A stretch of DNA of 64,000 bases from Brevundimonas sp. (GTDB taxonomy: Bacteria > Pseudomonadota > Alphaproteobacteria > Caulobacterales > Caulobacteraceae). Position 1 is the stretch's first letter. Every line of letters starts with the position of its first letter. Under the pieces are notes generated by a model that did not search any database, was not told the origin of the DNA, and was given only the letters and a program-made list of their open reading frames with translations. Positions 7,976 to 16,482 of the stretch are shown here, one piece after another. The position numbers and the translations under genes are program-made. The stretch lies in the NCBI RefSeq assembly GCF_029945885.1, contig NZ_JAQSDK010000006.1, positions 1-64,000 on the forward strand, in the 5' to 3' direction.

Positions 7976-10132
7976 ATGAATGCACCGGCCCGGATCGACA
8001 CGACCGAAGCGCGCGATATCGCTGCCTATCGCCGGGTGCGATCGGCCATGCCGGCCCTGGCTGCGGGACTTGCGCCGGAAGATCTTCAGGCCCAGTCCAT
8101 GCCGGACTGCAGTCCGGGCAAATGGCATCTGGCCCATACCAGCTGGTTCTTCGAGGCCATGATCCTGGCGTCCCGGCCGGACTATGAACCGGTCGACCCC
8201 CGGTTCCAGACCCTGTTCAACTCCTATTACGAGGCGCTGGGGACCCGGGTCGGGCGCGGTGAGCGCGGTCTGATGACCCGGCCGTCCCTGGCGGCGGTGC
8301 TGGACTATCGCAGCGAGATCGACCGGCGGATGGTCGCCCGGCTGAACGCCGGGGGACTGGACGCGGCGCAACGCTATCTGCTGACCCTGGGCCTGCATCA
8401 CGAGCAGCAGCATCAGGAGCTGTTCCTGATGGACCTGCTGCACCTGATGTCGCGCTCGCCGCTGGACCCGGCCGCCTATGCGGTCGAGCCGCGGACAGGC
8501 GCGCCCGAGCCCGCGCGGGGCGGACGGACGCGGTTCGCCGGCGGACGGATCGAGATCGGGGCCGGGGCCGGGGGCTTCGCCTTCGACAACGAGCGCCCGG
8601 CCCATCCGGTCTGGTCGCAGCCGTATGAACTGGATCATGATCTGGTGACCAACGGCGAGTGGATGCACTTCATCGCCGACGGTGGCTACACCCGCCCCGA
8701 CCTGTGGCTGGCCGACGGCTGGGCCACGGTCCAGGCCGAGGGCTGGGACGCCCCGCTGTACTGGCGGCGGGAGGAGGCAGGCTGGACCGTCCTGGGGCTG
8801 GCGGGGCGGCACGGGGTCGATCCGCAGGGCGCGGTGCGCCACATCAGCTTCTATGAGGCCGACGCCTATGCCCGCTGGGCCGGGGCCCGGCTGCCGACCG
8901 AGGCCGAGTGGGAACATGCGGCGACCACGGCCGGTGCGGCCTTCACCGGCCTGTCCGCTGAGGTGTGGCAGTGGACATCCAGCGCCTACGCCCCATATCC
9001 CGGCTTCAGGCCGACCGAAGGCACCGCGTCCGAGTACAACGGTAAATTCATGGCCAACCAGATGGTGTTGCGGGGCGGATCCTTCGCCACGCCGCCCGGT
9101 CACGCCCGGGTCAGCTATCGCAACTTCTTCTATCCGCAACAAAGGTGGGCCTTCATGGGACTTCGACTGGCACGGGACATCGAACCCGGGACGGCGACCA
9201 CGGACACCGACGAGGACGGCGGATTTCGTGCGGCGCTGGTTGCGGGCCTGAGCCAGCCACAGAAGGCCGTCTCGCCGAAATGGTTCTATGACGCCGAGGG
9301 TTCGCGCCTGTTCGAGGACATTACCCGACTGCCCGAATACTATCCGACGCGGCAGGAGGCGACCCTGCTGCGCGAGGTCGCCCCGGAGTGGGCCGCCGAG
9401 TTCGGACCCGGATCGGTTCTGGTCGAGTTCGGCTCGGGGGCCAGCGAGAAGACCCGTATCCTGCTGGATGCCGGTCGGGACCTGGCCGCCTATGTGCCGA
9501 TCGACATCAGCCCCGAGGCCCTGGGTGAGGCCGCGGCGCGAATTGCGGCCTCCTATCCGCAGCTGACCGTGGCTCCGCTGGTCAGTGACTTCCTGGATCT
9601 GGACACCCTGCCGGCCGGGGCCGGGCCGGGGCGGCGAATCGGCTTCTTCCCCGGGTCGACCATCGGCAATCTGGAACCGGCCGAGGCCGTGGCCTTCCTC
9701 AAGGCGGCGCGGACCCTGCTGGGCGAGGACGCCCTGTTCATTCTCGGTGTCGATCTGGTCAAGGAACCGGCCACCCTGATCGCCGCCTATGACGACAGCC
9801 AGGGGGTGACGGCGGCCTTTAACCTGAACCTGCTGGCCCGGGCCAATCGCGAACTGGACGCCGATTTCGATCTGGACGCCTTCCAGCACCGTGCGCTCTG
9901 GAATGCGGGCGATTCCCGGATGGAAATGCATCTGGAGGCGACGCGCGACATGGCGGTCCGGCTCGGGGACCGGCGCATCGCCTTCGCTGCCGGTGAGACG
10001 GTCCATACGGAAAGCTCGCGGAAATTCACCGAACAGTCGCTACAGCGTATGGTTGAGACGGCGGGCTGGACGATGGCGCGCTTCCGGTCGGGGCCCGCGC
10101 CCTCGGTCGCCCTGGCCCTTCTGCAGGGCTGA
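7976..10132 (+). CDS. Fused ergothioneine synthase EgtB-EgtD
   Basis: A 718-residue bifunctional protein. Residues 1-400 match EgtB, the iron(II)-dependent sulfoxide synthase. They comprise a DinB-like helical part with probable iron ligands His54 (in WHLAH) and His142/His146 (HHEQQHQE), followed by a formylglycine-generating-enzyme-like domain (about 195-398) ending in WAFMGLRLARD. Residues about 410-718 match EgtD, the histidine N-alpha-trimethyltransferase, with KWFYDAEGSRLFEDIT, the SAM loop VEFGSGASEKT, FFPGSTIGNLEP and DDSQGVTAAFNLNLL. EgtD makes hercynine and EgtB adds the sulfur donor. A lyase (EgtE) would still be needed and none is annotated nearby, although a PLP enzyme gene precedes it. 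The ATG at 7976 gives the normal EgtB N-terminus. Confidence 0.92.
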   Translation: MNAPARIDTTEARDIAAYRRVRSAMPALAAGLAPEDLQAQSMPDCSPGKWHLAHTSWFFEAMILASRPDYEPVDPRFQTLFNSYYEALGTRVGRGERGLMTRPSLAAVLDYRSEIDRRMVARLNAGGLDAAQRYLLTLGLHHEQQHQELFLMDLLHLMSRSPLDPAAYAVEPRTGAPEPARGGRTRFAGGRIEIGAGAGGFAFDNERPAHPVWSQPYELDHDLVTNGEWMHFIADGGYTRPDLWLADGWATVQAEGWDAPLYWRREEAGWTVLGLAGRHGVDPQGAVRHISFYEADAYARWAGARLPTEAEWEHAATTAGAAFTGLSAEVWQWTSSAYAPYPGFRPTEGTASEYNGKFMANQMVLRGGSFATPPGHARVSYRNFFYPQQRWAFMGLRLARDIEPGTATTDTDEDGGFRAALVAGLSQPQKAVSPKWFYDAEGSRLFEDITRLPEYYPTRQEATLLREVAPEWAAEFGPGSVLVEFGSGASEKTRILLDAGRDLAAYVPIDISPEALGEAAARIAASYPQLTVAPLVSDFLDLDTLPAGAGPGRRIGFFPGSTIGNLEPAEAVAFLKAARTLLGEDALFILGVDLVKEPATLIAAYDDSQGVTAAFNLNLLARANRELDADFDLDAFQHRALWNAGDSRMEMHLEATRDMAVRLGDRRIAFAAGETVHTESSRKFTEQSLQRMVETAGWTMARFRSGPAPSVALALLQG

Positions 10133-10157
10133 GACCCGGCGCGTCCTGCGCCGGGTC
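10133..10157 (+). terminator. Hairpin after egtB-egtD
   Basis: A perfect 10 bp stem (GACCCGGCGC / GCGCCGGGTC) with a 5 nt loop begins one base after the stop codon and is followed by CGTTCCT. The U-tract is weak, so termination may be partial or bidirectional towards the convergent small gene. Confidence 0.6.
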
Positions 10158-10162
10158 CGTTC

Positions 10163-10381
10163 CTACTCGTCGGCTGCGGGGTCCTTGCGGGTCCCGTGCG
10201 AGGCTTCGCCGCCCTTGCGGCCGGCCTGGGCGGCGAGGCTGCGGTCCTGGGAGAAGCTGCGCTTTTCGCTGGGGACGCTGGCCCCGCCCTTGCGGGCAAT
10301 TTCACGCTGACGCTCGGGGTCCATTGAGGCGAACCCCCGTCGCGAAACACCGGAAGCCCGGGTGGGTTGACCTTCGGCCAT
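10163..10381 (-). CDS. KGG-repeat (Con-10-like) stress protein
   Basis: A 72-residue hydrophilic protein with the KGG repeat layout: GFASMDPERQREIARKGG and then a second SLAAQAGRKGGEASHG. Proteins of this family accumulate under general stress or in stationary phase in many bacteria; the molecular role is unclear. A good ribosome site (AAAGGAT) lies 7 nt before the ATG at 10381. A GGAAC-N17-GTT promoter upstream (10422-10446) fits control by the EcfG/SigT general stress sigma factor of alphaproteobacteria. The gene is convergent with egtB-egtD. Confidence 0.85.
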   Translation of the reverse strand: MAEGQPTRASGVSRRGFASMDPERQREIARKGGASVPSEKRSFSQDRSLAAQAGRKGGEASHGTRKDPAADE

Positions 10382-10421
10382 GGTGCGATCCTTTCAAGAA
10401 GACAGTGACGGTCGCCTTCTG

Positions 10422-10446
10422 AACCCGGGGGTCGGCCGGAGGTTCC
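10422..10446 (-). promoter_or_regulatory. EcfG-type general stress promoter
   Basis: On the minus strand, GGAAC (plus 442-446 of this kilobase, i.e. 10442-10446) is followed after exactly 17 bp by GTT (10422-10424). This matches the alphaproteobacterial EcfG/SigT consensus GGAAC-N16/17-(c)GTT. It lies about 40 bp upstream of the KGG-repeat gene, a typical general-stress target. Confidence 0.6.
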
Positions 10447-10495
10447 GGCGTGCGACCAATCGGGCCGCAGGCTGATCAACGGCCGTCGGCTGGAA

Positions 10496-10672
10496 TCACC
10501 CGCCCCCGGTGGGAAATGGGGGAATCTCGACGCCCGGATCATTGGCGGGGCCGGGGTCGAAATCGGGCAGGTCGTCGGGCGCGCCGCCGGGGTCGATATC
10601 CGGCCCCGGGGTGCCGGGCGGCAGGATTTCAGGGGCGGGCGTATCGGGCCAGGCGGGGGCGGGATCGGTCAT
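10496..10672 (-). CDS. Small Pro/Asp-rich hypothetical protein
   Basis: A 58-residue low-complexity protein rich in Pro, Asp and Gly (repeated PPGTPGPDIDPG-like units), acidic, with no membrane segment. The ATG at 10672 is preferred over the GTG five codons upstream because an AAGGA ribosome site sits 6-7 nt before it. A GAAC-N17-CGTT element lies just upstream. I know no function. It may be an intrinsically disordered stress protein, given its neighbour and promoter. It could be a spurious frame, but the ribosome site and promoter argue for a gene. Confidence 0.55.
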   Translation of the reverse strand: MTDPAPAWPDTPAPEILPPGTPGPDIDPGGAPDDLPDFDPGPANDPGVEIPPFPTGGG

Positions 10673-10693
10673 GAGGTATCCTTTCACCCCATC

Positions 10694-10718
10694 AACGTTC
10701 GCGACCCGTGTGCGTTCA
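10694..10718 (-). promoter_or_regulatory. EcfG-like promoter of the Pro/Asp-rich gene
   Basis: On the minus strand, TGAAC (10714-10718) and GTT (10694-10696, within AACGTT) are separated by 17 bp, one mismatch from the GGAAC-N17-GTT consensus. Spacing is identical to the promoter at 10422-10446. It lies about 22 bp upstream of the chosen start codon. Confidence 0.45.
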
Positions 10719-10747
10719 GCCGGGTCGGCGGATCGGCACCCCGGAGG

Positions 10748-11458
10748 TCAGGACGGACCGCTGGCCGGGCGGGCGATCGGAGCCCGACTCATCGCGGCAT
10801 CGGAGACATAAGGATTGTCGCGTCGCTCGGCCCCGAAGGTCGAGTGGGACCCGTGCCCCGGCACGAAGGTGACGTCATCGCCGAGCGGCCACAGCCGGGT
10901 GGTGATGGCGTTCAGCAGGTCGGCGTGGTTGCCGCGGGGAAAGTCGGTCCGGCCGATCGAGCCGCGGAACAGAACGTCGCCGACCTGGGCGAAACGCGCG
11001 GCCCGGTTGAAAAACACCACATGGCCGGGGGTGTGGCCGGGGCAGTGCAGCACCTCCCACGCGGTCTCACCCAGGGTCAGGCGATCGCCCTGGCCGAGCC
11101 AGCGGTCGGGCTTGAAGCTGCGGGCGGTCGGCAGGCCGTAGGTGCGGCCCTGTTCCGGGATGCCGTCGATCCAGAACTGGTCGTCCGGGTGGGGGCCGAT
11201 GATGTCGACGCCGGACTTTTCCTTCATCTCGGCCGCGCCACCGGCGTGGTCGAGATGGCCGTGGGTGATCCAGATGGCGTCGAGAGTCAGGCCGCGCCGG
11301 GTGATTTCTGCCAGAATCCGGTCGATTTCGGCCCCGGGATCGATGACCGCGGCCTTGCCGGTTTTCACGCACCAGACGGTGGTGCAGTTCTGCTGCAGCG
11401 GGGTCACCGGGGTGACGAAGACACCGATGGGGGAGGCGGACTGGTTCATGTCCATCAC
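10748..11458 (-). CDS. MBL-fold hydrolase, glyoxalase II-like
   Basis: A 236-residue metallo-beta-lactamase-fold protein. The metal motif THGHLDH is at residues 65-71 (His66, His68, Asp70, His71), followed by CPGHTPGH, a GDVLF aspartate and a late PGHGSHST. This arrangement fits the group of small hydroxyacylglutathione-hydrolase-like thioesterases, including YcbL-type enzymes. The true substrate is unknown. The start is ambiguous between three closely spaced ATGs (11458, 11455, 11449). It is divergent from tig, sharing a 171 bp intergenic region. Confidence 0.85.
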   Translation of the reverse strand: MMDMNQSASPIGVFVTPVTPLQQNCTTVWCVKTGKAAVIDPGAEIDRILAEITRRGLTLDAIWITHGHLDHAGGAAEMKEKSGVDIIGPHPDDQFWIDGIPEQGRTYGLPTARSFKPDRWLGQGDRLTLGETAWEVLHCPGHTPGHVVFFNRAARFAQVGDVLFRGSIGRTDFPRGNHADLLNAITTRLWPLGDDVTFVPGHGSHSTFGAERRDNPYVSDAAMSRAPIARPASGPS

Positions 11459-11496
11459 ATAGGCGAGGCGGGCGGTCGGCGAAACCGTCCGCTGCG

Positions 11497-11525
11497 TTGA
11501 CCTTTTCGGCCCTTCTCGACATAAG
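11497..11525 (+). promoter_or_regulatory. Candidate tig promoter
   Basis: TTGACC at 11497-11502 and CATAAG at 11520-11525 are 17 bp apart. They lie about 105 bp upstream of the tig start codon, in the divergent region with the MBL gene. A housekeeping-type promoter is plausible; this is pattern matching only. Confidence 0.4.
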
Positions 11526-11629
11526 GGCGGGCTTCGAGCGCCGCTCCCACCGGGGCGGCCTTTCTGCTTTATTCAATCCCCGTGCGCGCCAGACACTCCG
11601 GCGCTGCCCCAGAGCGTCAGATTCTGTCC

Positions 11630-12973
11630 ATGCAAGTCGTCGAAAAGTCGAACGAAGGCCTCAGCCGCGTCATCGCGGTGACCATCCCCGTCTCCGAGCT
11701 GAACGCCAAGCTTGACGCCAAGCTCAAGGAGGTCGCTCCCCAGATGAAGCTGAAGGGCTTCCGTCCGGGCAAGGTGCCGGCGTCGCATGTGCGCAAGACC
11801 TTCGGTCGCGACATGATGGGCGACATCATCAACACCGCCCTGAACGAGTCGAGCCAGAAGGCCCTCGAGGATGCCAAGGTGCGCCCCGCAGCCCCGGCCG
11901 ACATGAAGCTGACCTCGGACATGGACAAGGTCCTGGCCGGTCTGGAAGACCTCGTCTTCGAGATGGCGCTGGAGATCATGCCCGAATTCACGCCGGTCGA
12001 TCCGACCACGCTGAAGCTGTCGCGTCCGGTCTATGAGGCCACGGATGCCGACCTCGACGAAGCCCTGAAGGAACTGGCCGGCCAGGCCAAATCCTATGAG
12101 GACAAGAAGGGCAAGACCGTGAAGGCCGCCGACGGCGACGAGGTCACCATCGATTTCCTGGGCAAGCTGGACGGCGAGCCCTTCGAGGGCGGTGCCGCCG
12201 AGGACGCCCAGCTGGTCATCGGCTCCAACCGCTTCATCCCGGGCTTCGAAGAGCAGCTCAAGGGGGCCAAGGTCGGCGAGGAGAAGGTCCTGAACGTGAC
12301 CTTCCCCGAGGACTACCAGGCCAAGCATCTGGCCGGTAAGGCCGTGACCTTTGACGTCACCGTCAAGGCCATCAAGGCCGAGGCCGAAGCCAAGGTCGAC
12401 GAGGAGTTCGCCAAGCGTATCGGTCTGGAGTCGCTGGACAAGCTCAAGGAGCTGATGCGCGACAACCTGAACGCCCAGTACAAGCAGGCCGCCCGCTTCA
12501 AGCTGAAGCGCGCCCTGCTGGACGCCCTGGACAAGGCCCACAGCTTCGACCTGCCGCCGAAAATGGTCGAGGCCGAGTTCGAGGGCATCTGGAAACAGGT
12601 CGAGGCTGACAAGGAAGCCGGCAACCTGCCGCCGGAAGACGCCAAGAAGTCCGAGAAGAAGCTCAAGGACGAGTATCGCAAGATCGCCGAGCGCCGCGTG
12701 CGCCTGGGTCTGGTGCTCGCCGAAATCGGCCGCGCCAACGACGTCGGCGTCACCGACCAGGAACTGAACAACGCCATCATGGCCGAGGCCCGCAACTATC
12801 CGGGCCAGGAGCAGCAGGTGCTGGAATTCTACCGCCAGAACCAGAACGCCGCCGCCTCGATGCGCGCGCCGATCTATGAGGAGAAGGTCTGCGACCTGAT
12901 CTTCGACAAGGCCAAGGTCAAGGACACGCCGATCACCAAGGAAGAGCTTCTTAAGGAAGACGACGAGGAATAG
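11630..12973 (+). CDS. tig: Trigger factor, ribosome-bound chaperone
   Basis: A 447-residue chaperone and peptidyl-prolyl isomerase that binds ribosomal protein L23 at the exit tunnel. The N-terminal domain carries KGFRPGKVPASHV with the ribosome-binding GFRxGKxP signature. An FKBP-like PPIase domain follows (TIDFLGKLDGEPFEGG, then a GFEEQLKGAKVGEE loop). The long helical C-terminal substrate domain ends in a charged tail. I set the start at ATG 11630 (MQVVEKSNEG), which gives the conserved N-terminus; the frame is open for 16 codons upstream but without similarity. It is followed by its own terminator and then clpP, the usual alphaproteobacterial arrangement. Confidence 0.95.
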   Translation: MQVVEKSNEGLSRVIAVTIPVSELNAKLDAKLKEVAPQMKLKGFRPGKVPASHVRKTFGRDMMGDIINTALNESSQKALEDAKVRPAAPADMKLTSDMDKVLAGLEDLVFEMALEIMPEFTPVDPTTLKLSRPVYEATDADLDEALKELAGQAKSYEDKKGKTVKAADGDEVTIDFLGKLDGEPFEGGAAEDAQLVIGSNRFIPGFEEQLKGAKVGEEKVLNVTFPEDYQAKHLAGKAVTFDVTVKAIKAEAEAKVDEEFAKRIGLESLDKLKELMRDNLNAQYKQAARFKLKRALLDALDKAHSFDLPPKMVEAEFEGIWKQVEADKEAGNLPPEDAKKSEKKLKDEYRKIAERRVRLGLVLAEIGRANDVGVTDQELNNAIMAEARNYPGQEQQVLEFYRQNQNAAASMRAPIYEEKVCDLIFDKAKVKDTPITKEELLKEDDEE

Positions 12974-13002
12974 GCCGTCTCCGACGCAGTCTGACGACAG
13001 CG

Positions 13003-13040
13003 ATCCCCGTTCCGGTCTCCGGAGCGGGGATTTGCTTTTT
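13003..13040 (+). terminator. Terminator after tig
   Basis: A 13 bp stem (13003-13015 with 13019-13031, one G-U pair, 3 nt loop) is followed by TTGCTTTTT. This is a classic intrinsic terminator. Confidence 0.85.
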
Positions 13041-13051
13041 CCGCTGATGCC

Positions 13052-13080
13052 TTGCGTCAACGACTTGGCAACGCGATATC
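13052..13080 (+). promoter_or_regulatory. Candidate clpP promoter
   Basis: TTGCGT at 13052-13057 and GATATC at 13075-13080 are 17 bp apart, about 75 bp upstream of the clpP start and downstream of the tig terminator, where a new promoter is required. The match is moderate. Confidence 0.35.
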
Positions 13081-13155
13081 CTGTTCAACAGGGCAGCGGC
13101 CGGTGAGTCGCGCCAGACGCCCGGCCAAGGGCAGCATCTCCGAGAAGGCCACCGA

Positions 13156-13797
13156 ATGCGCGATCCGATCGACTACATCCAGAGCAACCTCGTGCCGATG
13201 GTGGTGGAGCAATCCAGCCGCGGCGAACGCTCGTTCGACATCTTTTCGCGCCTGCTGCGCGAGCGGATCATCTTCCTGACGGGTCCGTTCGAGGACACGA
13301 TGGCCTCGCTGATCTGCGCCCAGCTGCTGTTCCTGGAATCGGAAAACCCGAAGAAGGAAATCAGCATGTACATCAACAGCCCCGGGGGTCAGGTGACCTC
13401 GGCGCTCGCGATCTATGACACCATGCAATACATCAAGAGCCCGGTTTCCACCGTGTGCATGGGCATGGCCGCCTCGGCCGGCTCGCTGATCCTGACCGCC
13501 GGTGAGGCGGGCCAGCGGATCGCCCTGCCGAACGCCCGCGTCATGGTTCACCAGCCCTCGGGCGGCTTCCGCGGCCAGGCCTCGGACATCGTGCGCCACG
13601 CCGAGGACATCGTCGAAACCAAGAAGCGGCTCAACGAGATCTACGTCCATCACACGGGCCGGACCTATGAGGAGGTCGAGAAGACCCTCGACCGCGACCA
13701 TTTCATGGATGCCAAACAGGCCAAGGACTGGGGCATCATCGACCACGTTTATGAAAAGCGTGAGGAAGCCGACAGCGACGGCATCAAGACCGTCTGA
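13156..13797 (+). CDS. clpP: ATP-dependent Clp protease proteolytic subunit
   Basis: A 213-residue serine protease that forms the tetradecameric ClpP chamber fed by ClpX or ClpA. The catalytic triad is visible: Ser107 in GMAASAGS, His132 in MVHQPSGG and Asp181 in LDRDHFMD. The INSPGG oxyanion-region motif is at 73-78. Only a very short propeptide precedes the conserved IPMVVEQ-like start ([14 protein letters not shown]). In Caulobacter relatives ClpXP is essential for cell-cycle regulator turnover. It has its own terminator, and a small conserved gene and a minus-strand HAD gene separate it from clpX. Confidence 0.96.
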   Translation: MRDPIDYIQSNLVPMVVEQSSRGERSFDIFSRLLRERIIFLTGPFEDTMASLICAQLLFLESENPKKEISMYINSPGGQVTSALAIYDTMQYIKSPVSTVCMGMAASAGSLILTAGEAGQRIALPNARVMVHQPSGGFRGQASDIVRHAEDIVETKKRLNEIYVHHTGRTYEEVEKTLDRDHFMDAKQAKDWGIIDHVYEKREEADSDGIKTV

Positions 13798-13825
13798 TCC
13801 GGCCAGGATCACTGGATATCAGGGA

Positions 13826-13858
13826 GGGCGTGCCGGCGACGGCGCGCCCTTCTTTTTT
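13826..13858 (+). terminator. Terminator after clpP
   Basis: A 10 bp stem (GGGCGTGCCG with CGGCGCGCCC, one G-U pair, GCGA tetraloop, 13826-13849) is followed by TTCTTTTTTG. This is a strong intrinsic terminator. Confidence 0.88.
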
Positions 13859-13908
13859 GTGCCGTCAGGATGCGGCGATCCGGGGCGGGATCGTGCTATG
13901 GGCTGCGG

Positions 13909-14229
13909 ATGCAGTACGGACGTGACACCCGCGGCGTCGTCGAGATCGACGGCGACACCTATGACTGGGAGGTGCGACGGCAGCCCCAGCCCCAGGCCAA
14001 TGGCTCCTGGGACGGCATGGCCATCGCCCTGCGGCTGAAGGACTTCAAGCGCGAGGCCATCGTCCAGTTTCCGATGCCGATGCGCCCGAACGGCCGTCCG
14101 GACCTGGAGAAGCAGCGCGTCAATATCGAGGCCGTGCGCAATTCCGTGACCGCTGCCATCGAGGCCGGCTGGAATCCGACCTCACGCGGCAAGCCGGTTG
14201 TCTTCGACGTGGATGCCGACGGCCGCTAG
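13909..14229 (+). CDS. Conserved hypothetical protein between clpP and clpX
   Basis: A 106-residue soluble protein that I do not recognise by function. Visible features are an N-terminal GRDTRGVVEIDGDTYDWEV, a beta-rich start, and a central basic patch around LRLKDFKREAIVQFPMP. It ends in SRGKPVVFDVDADGR. The ATG at 13909 is chosen over 13870 because the upstream 13 codons are not conserved-looking and overlap the space just after the clpP terminator. I believe small genes of this type occur between clpP and clpX in Caulobacterales, but that is memory, not a search. A role with ClpXP is pure speculation. Confidence 0.75.
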   Translation: MQYGRDTRGVVEIDGDTYDWEVRRQPQPQANGSWDGMAIALRLKDFKREAIVQFPMPMRPNGRPDLEKQRVNIEAVRNSVTAAIEAGWNPTSRGKPVVFDVDADGR

Positions 14230-14241
14230 TGCCGGTCGGCG

Positions 14242-14901
14242 TCAGGGGTGGCCTGTGAACACCCGGAAGCCCGCCTCGGCGGCAAAGGCCAGCATTTCTG
14301 TGTCGCCACTGGTGTCCCCATAGGCAGCGGCCAGCTTCAGATCGTCGCCATAGGCGGCGCGCAGGCGGCGCACCTTCTCCTCACCCCGGCAGTTGGGCCC
14401 GGTGAAGGCACCGGTGACCCGGTCGTCGGCATCGAAGGCCATATGGGTCCCCAGCAGGGCCTCGGCCCCGAGGCGACGCGCAAACGGGGCGACGGTGATC
14501 CCGGGCGAGGCGGTCACGATCACGCGATGTGCGCCCCGGCGGCCCCAGTCCTGCCAGCAGGCGAGGGCATCGGGACGGATGAAGCGGGGCCAGATGAATT
14601 CGGCGAACCGTTCGGCCTCGGCCTCGAGCGTGGCGCGGTCCACGCCGCCGAGGAATTCCCGTACCGAGGCTGCCTTGATCCGTCCGCGGTCGCGGTCATG
14701 GGCATAGGTCACCACCGCCGGCGTCAGTTTGGCGAGGCCCAGGGCCCAGCGGGCCGGGCCGGCGCGCCAGCGCAGAAAGGCGGTGAAACTGTCGCGGATG
14801 GTCAGTGTGCCGTCAAAATCGAAGGCGACAATCGGCACGCCCGGGGCCGGCGCGGCCTCAAGGGTCTGGCGAATCACCGCTCCGGTGCCCATGTCACGCA
14901 T
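14242..14901 (-). CDS. HAD-IB family phosphatase
   Basis: A 219-residue HAD-superfamily hydrolase, subfamily IB (SerB-like). Motif I is FDFDGTLT with nucleophile Asp28 and acid Asp30. Motif II is VIVTASPG and motif IV is AYGDTSGDTEML. The helical cap between motifs I and II (about 40-120) is of the C1 type. Proteins of this subfamily dephosphorylate phosphoserine or similar small phosphoesters; the substrate is not predictable. It is convergent with the small gene after clpP (13 bp apart) and divergent from clpX. Confidence 0.85.
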   Translation of the reverse strand: MRDMGTGAVIRQTLEAAPAPGVPIVAFDFDGTLTIRDSFTAFLRWRAGPARWALGLAKLTPAVVTYAHDRDRGRIKAASVREFLGGVDRATLEAEAERFAEFIWPRFIRPDALACWQDWGRRGAHRVIVTASPGITVAPFARRLGAEALLGTHMAFDADDRVTGAFTGPNCRGEEKVRRLRAAYGDDLKLAAAYGDTSGDTEMLAFAAEAGFRVFTGHP

Positions 14902-15093
14902 TCGCCGTGATCCCCGTCGACTGTGAACATGGTCCGTCCTTCCTGCCCTGCCGGCACGCGGTGGGCTTGTGGCCGCGGCAATGATGGGTGATTGTCAATT
15001 TTTGAAGACCTTCGCGCCTAGAGTTCAGGAATCAACGCGTTGGATACGCGCTCGGCTGCATGTCGCGGCCGTTCGTCGGAGTGAGATGGGTCT

Positions 15094-16356
15094 ATGACCA
15101 AAGCAGCCAGCGGCGACGCTAAAAGCACTCTGTACTGCTCGTTCTGCGGGAAGAGCCAGCACGAAGTGCGCAAGCTTATCGCCGGTCCGACGGTGTTCAT
15201 CTGTGATGAATGCGTCGAACTGTGCATGGATATCATCCGCGAAGAGCACAAGATTGCCTTCAAGACGACCAAGGACGGCGTACCGACTCCGAAGGAGATC
15301 CGGGACGTCCTTGACGACTATGTGATCGGGCAGAAGCACGCCAAGAAGGTTCTGAGCGTCGCCGTTCACAACCACTACAAGCGGCTGAACCACGCGGCCA
15401 AGAACAACGATGTTGAACTGGCCAAGTCGAACATCATGCTGATCGGGCCGACCGGTTCCGGCAAGACGCTGCTGGCCCAGACCCTGGCCCGCATCATCGA
15501 CGTGCCCTTCACCATGGCGGACGCCACCACCCTGACCGAGGCCGGTTATGTGGGTGAGGACGTCGAGAACATCATCCTGAAGCTGCTCCAGGCCTCTGAC
15601 TACAATGTCGAGCGGGCCCAGCGCGGCATCGTCTACATCGATGAAATCGACAAGATTTCGCGCAAGTCGGACAATCCGTCGATCACCCGTGACGTCTCGG
15701 GAGAGGGCGTGCAGCAGGCCCTGCTGAAGATCATGGAAGGCACCGTCGCCTCCGTGCCCCCCCAGGGCGGCCGCAAACACCCGCAGCAGGAGTTCCTGCA
15801 GGTCGACACCGCCAACATCCTGTTCATCGTCGGCGGGGCCTTCGCCGGCCTTGAGAAGGTGATCGCCGCGCGCGGTGCCGGGGCCTCGATCGGCTTCGGG
15901 GCCAAGGTCAAGGACGTCGACGAGCGTCGCACCGGCGACATCCTCAAGGGCGTCGAGCCCGACGATCTGATGCGGTTCGGCCTGATCCCGGAATTCATCG
16001 GCCGTCTGCCGGTCCTGGCCACGCTGGAGGACCTCGACGAGGAAGCCCTGGTGATGATCCTGACCGAGCCGAAGAACGCCCTGGTCAAGCAGTACAAGCG
16101 TCTGTTCGAGATGGAGAATGTCGAGCTGTCCTTCACCGACGACGCGCTCAACGCCGTCGCCAAGAAGGCTATCACCCGCAAGACCGGCGCGCGCGGCCTG
16201 CGCTCGATCCTGGAAGGCATCCTGCTGGAGACCATGTTCGAGCTGCCGACCTTCGAGGGGGTCGAGGAGGTCGTGGTCAATGCCGAGGTGATCGAGGGCA
16301 ATGCCCAGCCGCTGCTGATCTATGCCGAGAAGAAGAAGGCTGACGGGGCGGCCTGA
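15094..16356 (+). CDS. clpX: ATP-dependent Clp protease ATP-binding subunit ClpX
   Basis: A 420-residue AAA+ unfoldase that delivers substrates to ClpP. The N-terminal zinc-binding domain has Cys15, Cys18, Cys37 and Cys40 (CSFC and CDEC). Walker A GPTGSGKT is at 118-125, followed by [12 protein letters not shown], Walker [10 protein letters not shown], the [19 protein letters not shown] pore and sensor region, and the ClpP-docking IGFGAK loop. Length is normal. The 192 bp region upstream, shared with the divergent HAD gene, should hold its promoter, but I could not fix one with confidence. A strong terminator follows. Confidence 0.97.
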   Translation: MTKAASGDAKSTLYCSFCGKSQHEVRKLIAGPTVFICDECVELCMDIIREEHKIAFKTTKDGVPTPKEIRDVLDDYVIGQKHAKKVLSVAVHNHYKRLNHAAKNNDVELAKSNIMLIGPTGSGKTLLAQTLARIIDVPFTMADATTLTEAGYVGEDVENIILKLLQASDYNVERAQRGIVYIDEIDKISRKSDNPSITRDVSGEGVQQALLKIMEGTVASVPPQGGRKHPQQEFLQVDTANILFIVGGAFAGLEKVIAARGAGASIGFGAKVKDVDERRTGDILKGVEPDDLMRFGLIPEFIGRLPVLATLEDLDEEALVMILTEPKNALVKQYKRLFEMENVELSFTDDALNAVAKKAITRKTGARGLRSILEGILLETMFELPTFEGVEEVVVNAEVIEGNAQPLLIYAEKKKADGAA

Positions 16357-16385
16357 CCGCCCCCGTCCTCCTGACACCGACAATC

Positions 16386-16416
16386 AGGCCCCGGGCGTCG
16401 CGTCCGGGGCCTTTTT
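16386..16416 (+). terminator. Terminator after clpX
   Basis: A perfect 9 bp stem (AGGCCCCGG, 16386-16394, with CCGGGGCCT, 16404-16412) runs into TTTTT. It separates clpX from lon. Confidence 0.9.
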
Positions 16417-16482
16417 CGTGCCCGGCAGGTACGGTTGTCTGGGGATGAAGCCGGGCGGGCAGGGCGGCGATTTGTGGTTATG

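Noticed and set aside
14960-15060. Possible clpX promoter (TTGAAG ... CTAGAG)
   Set aside because: The spacing between the two elements is too short for any known consensus.
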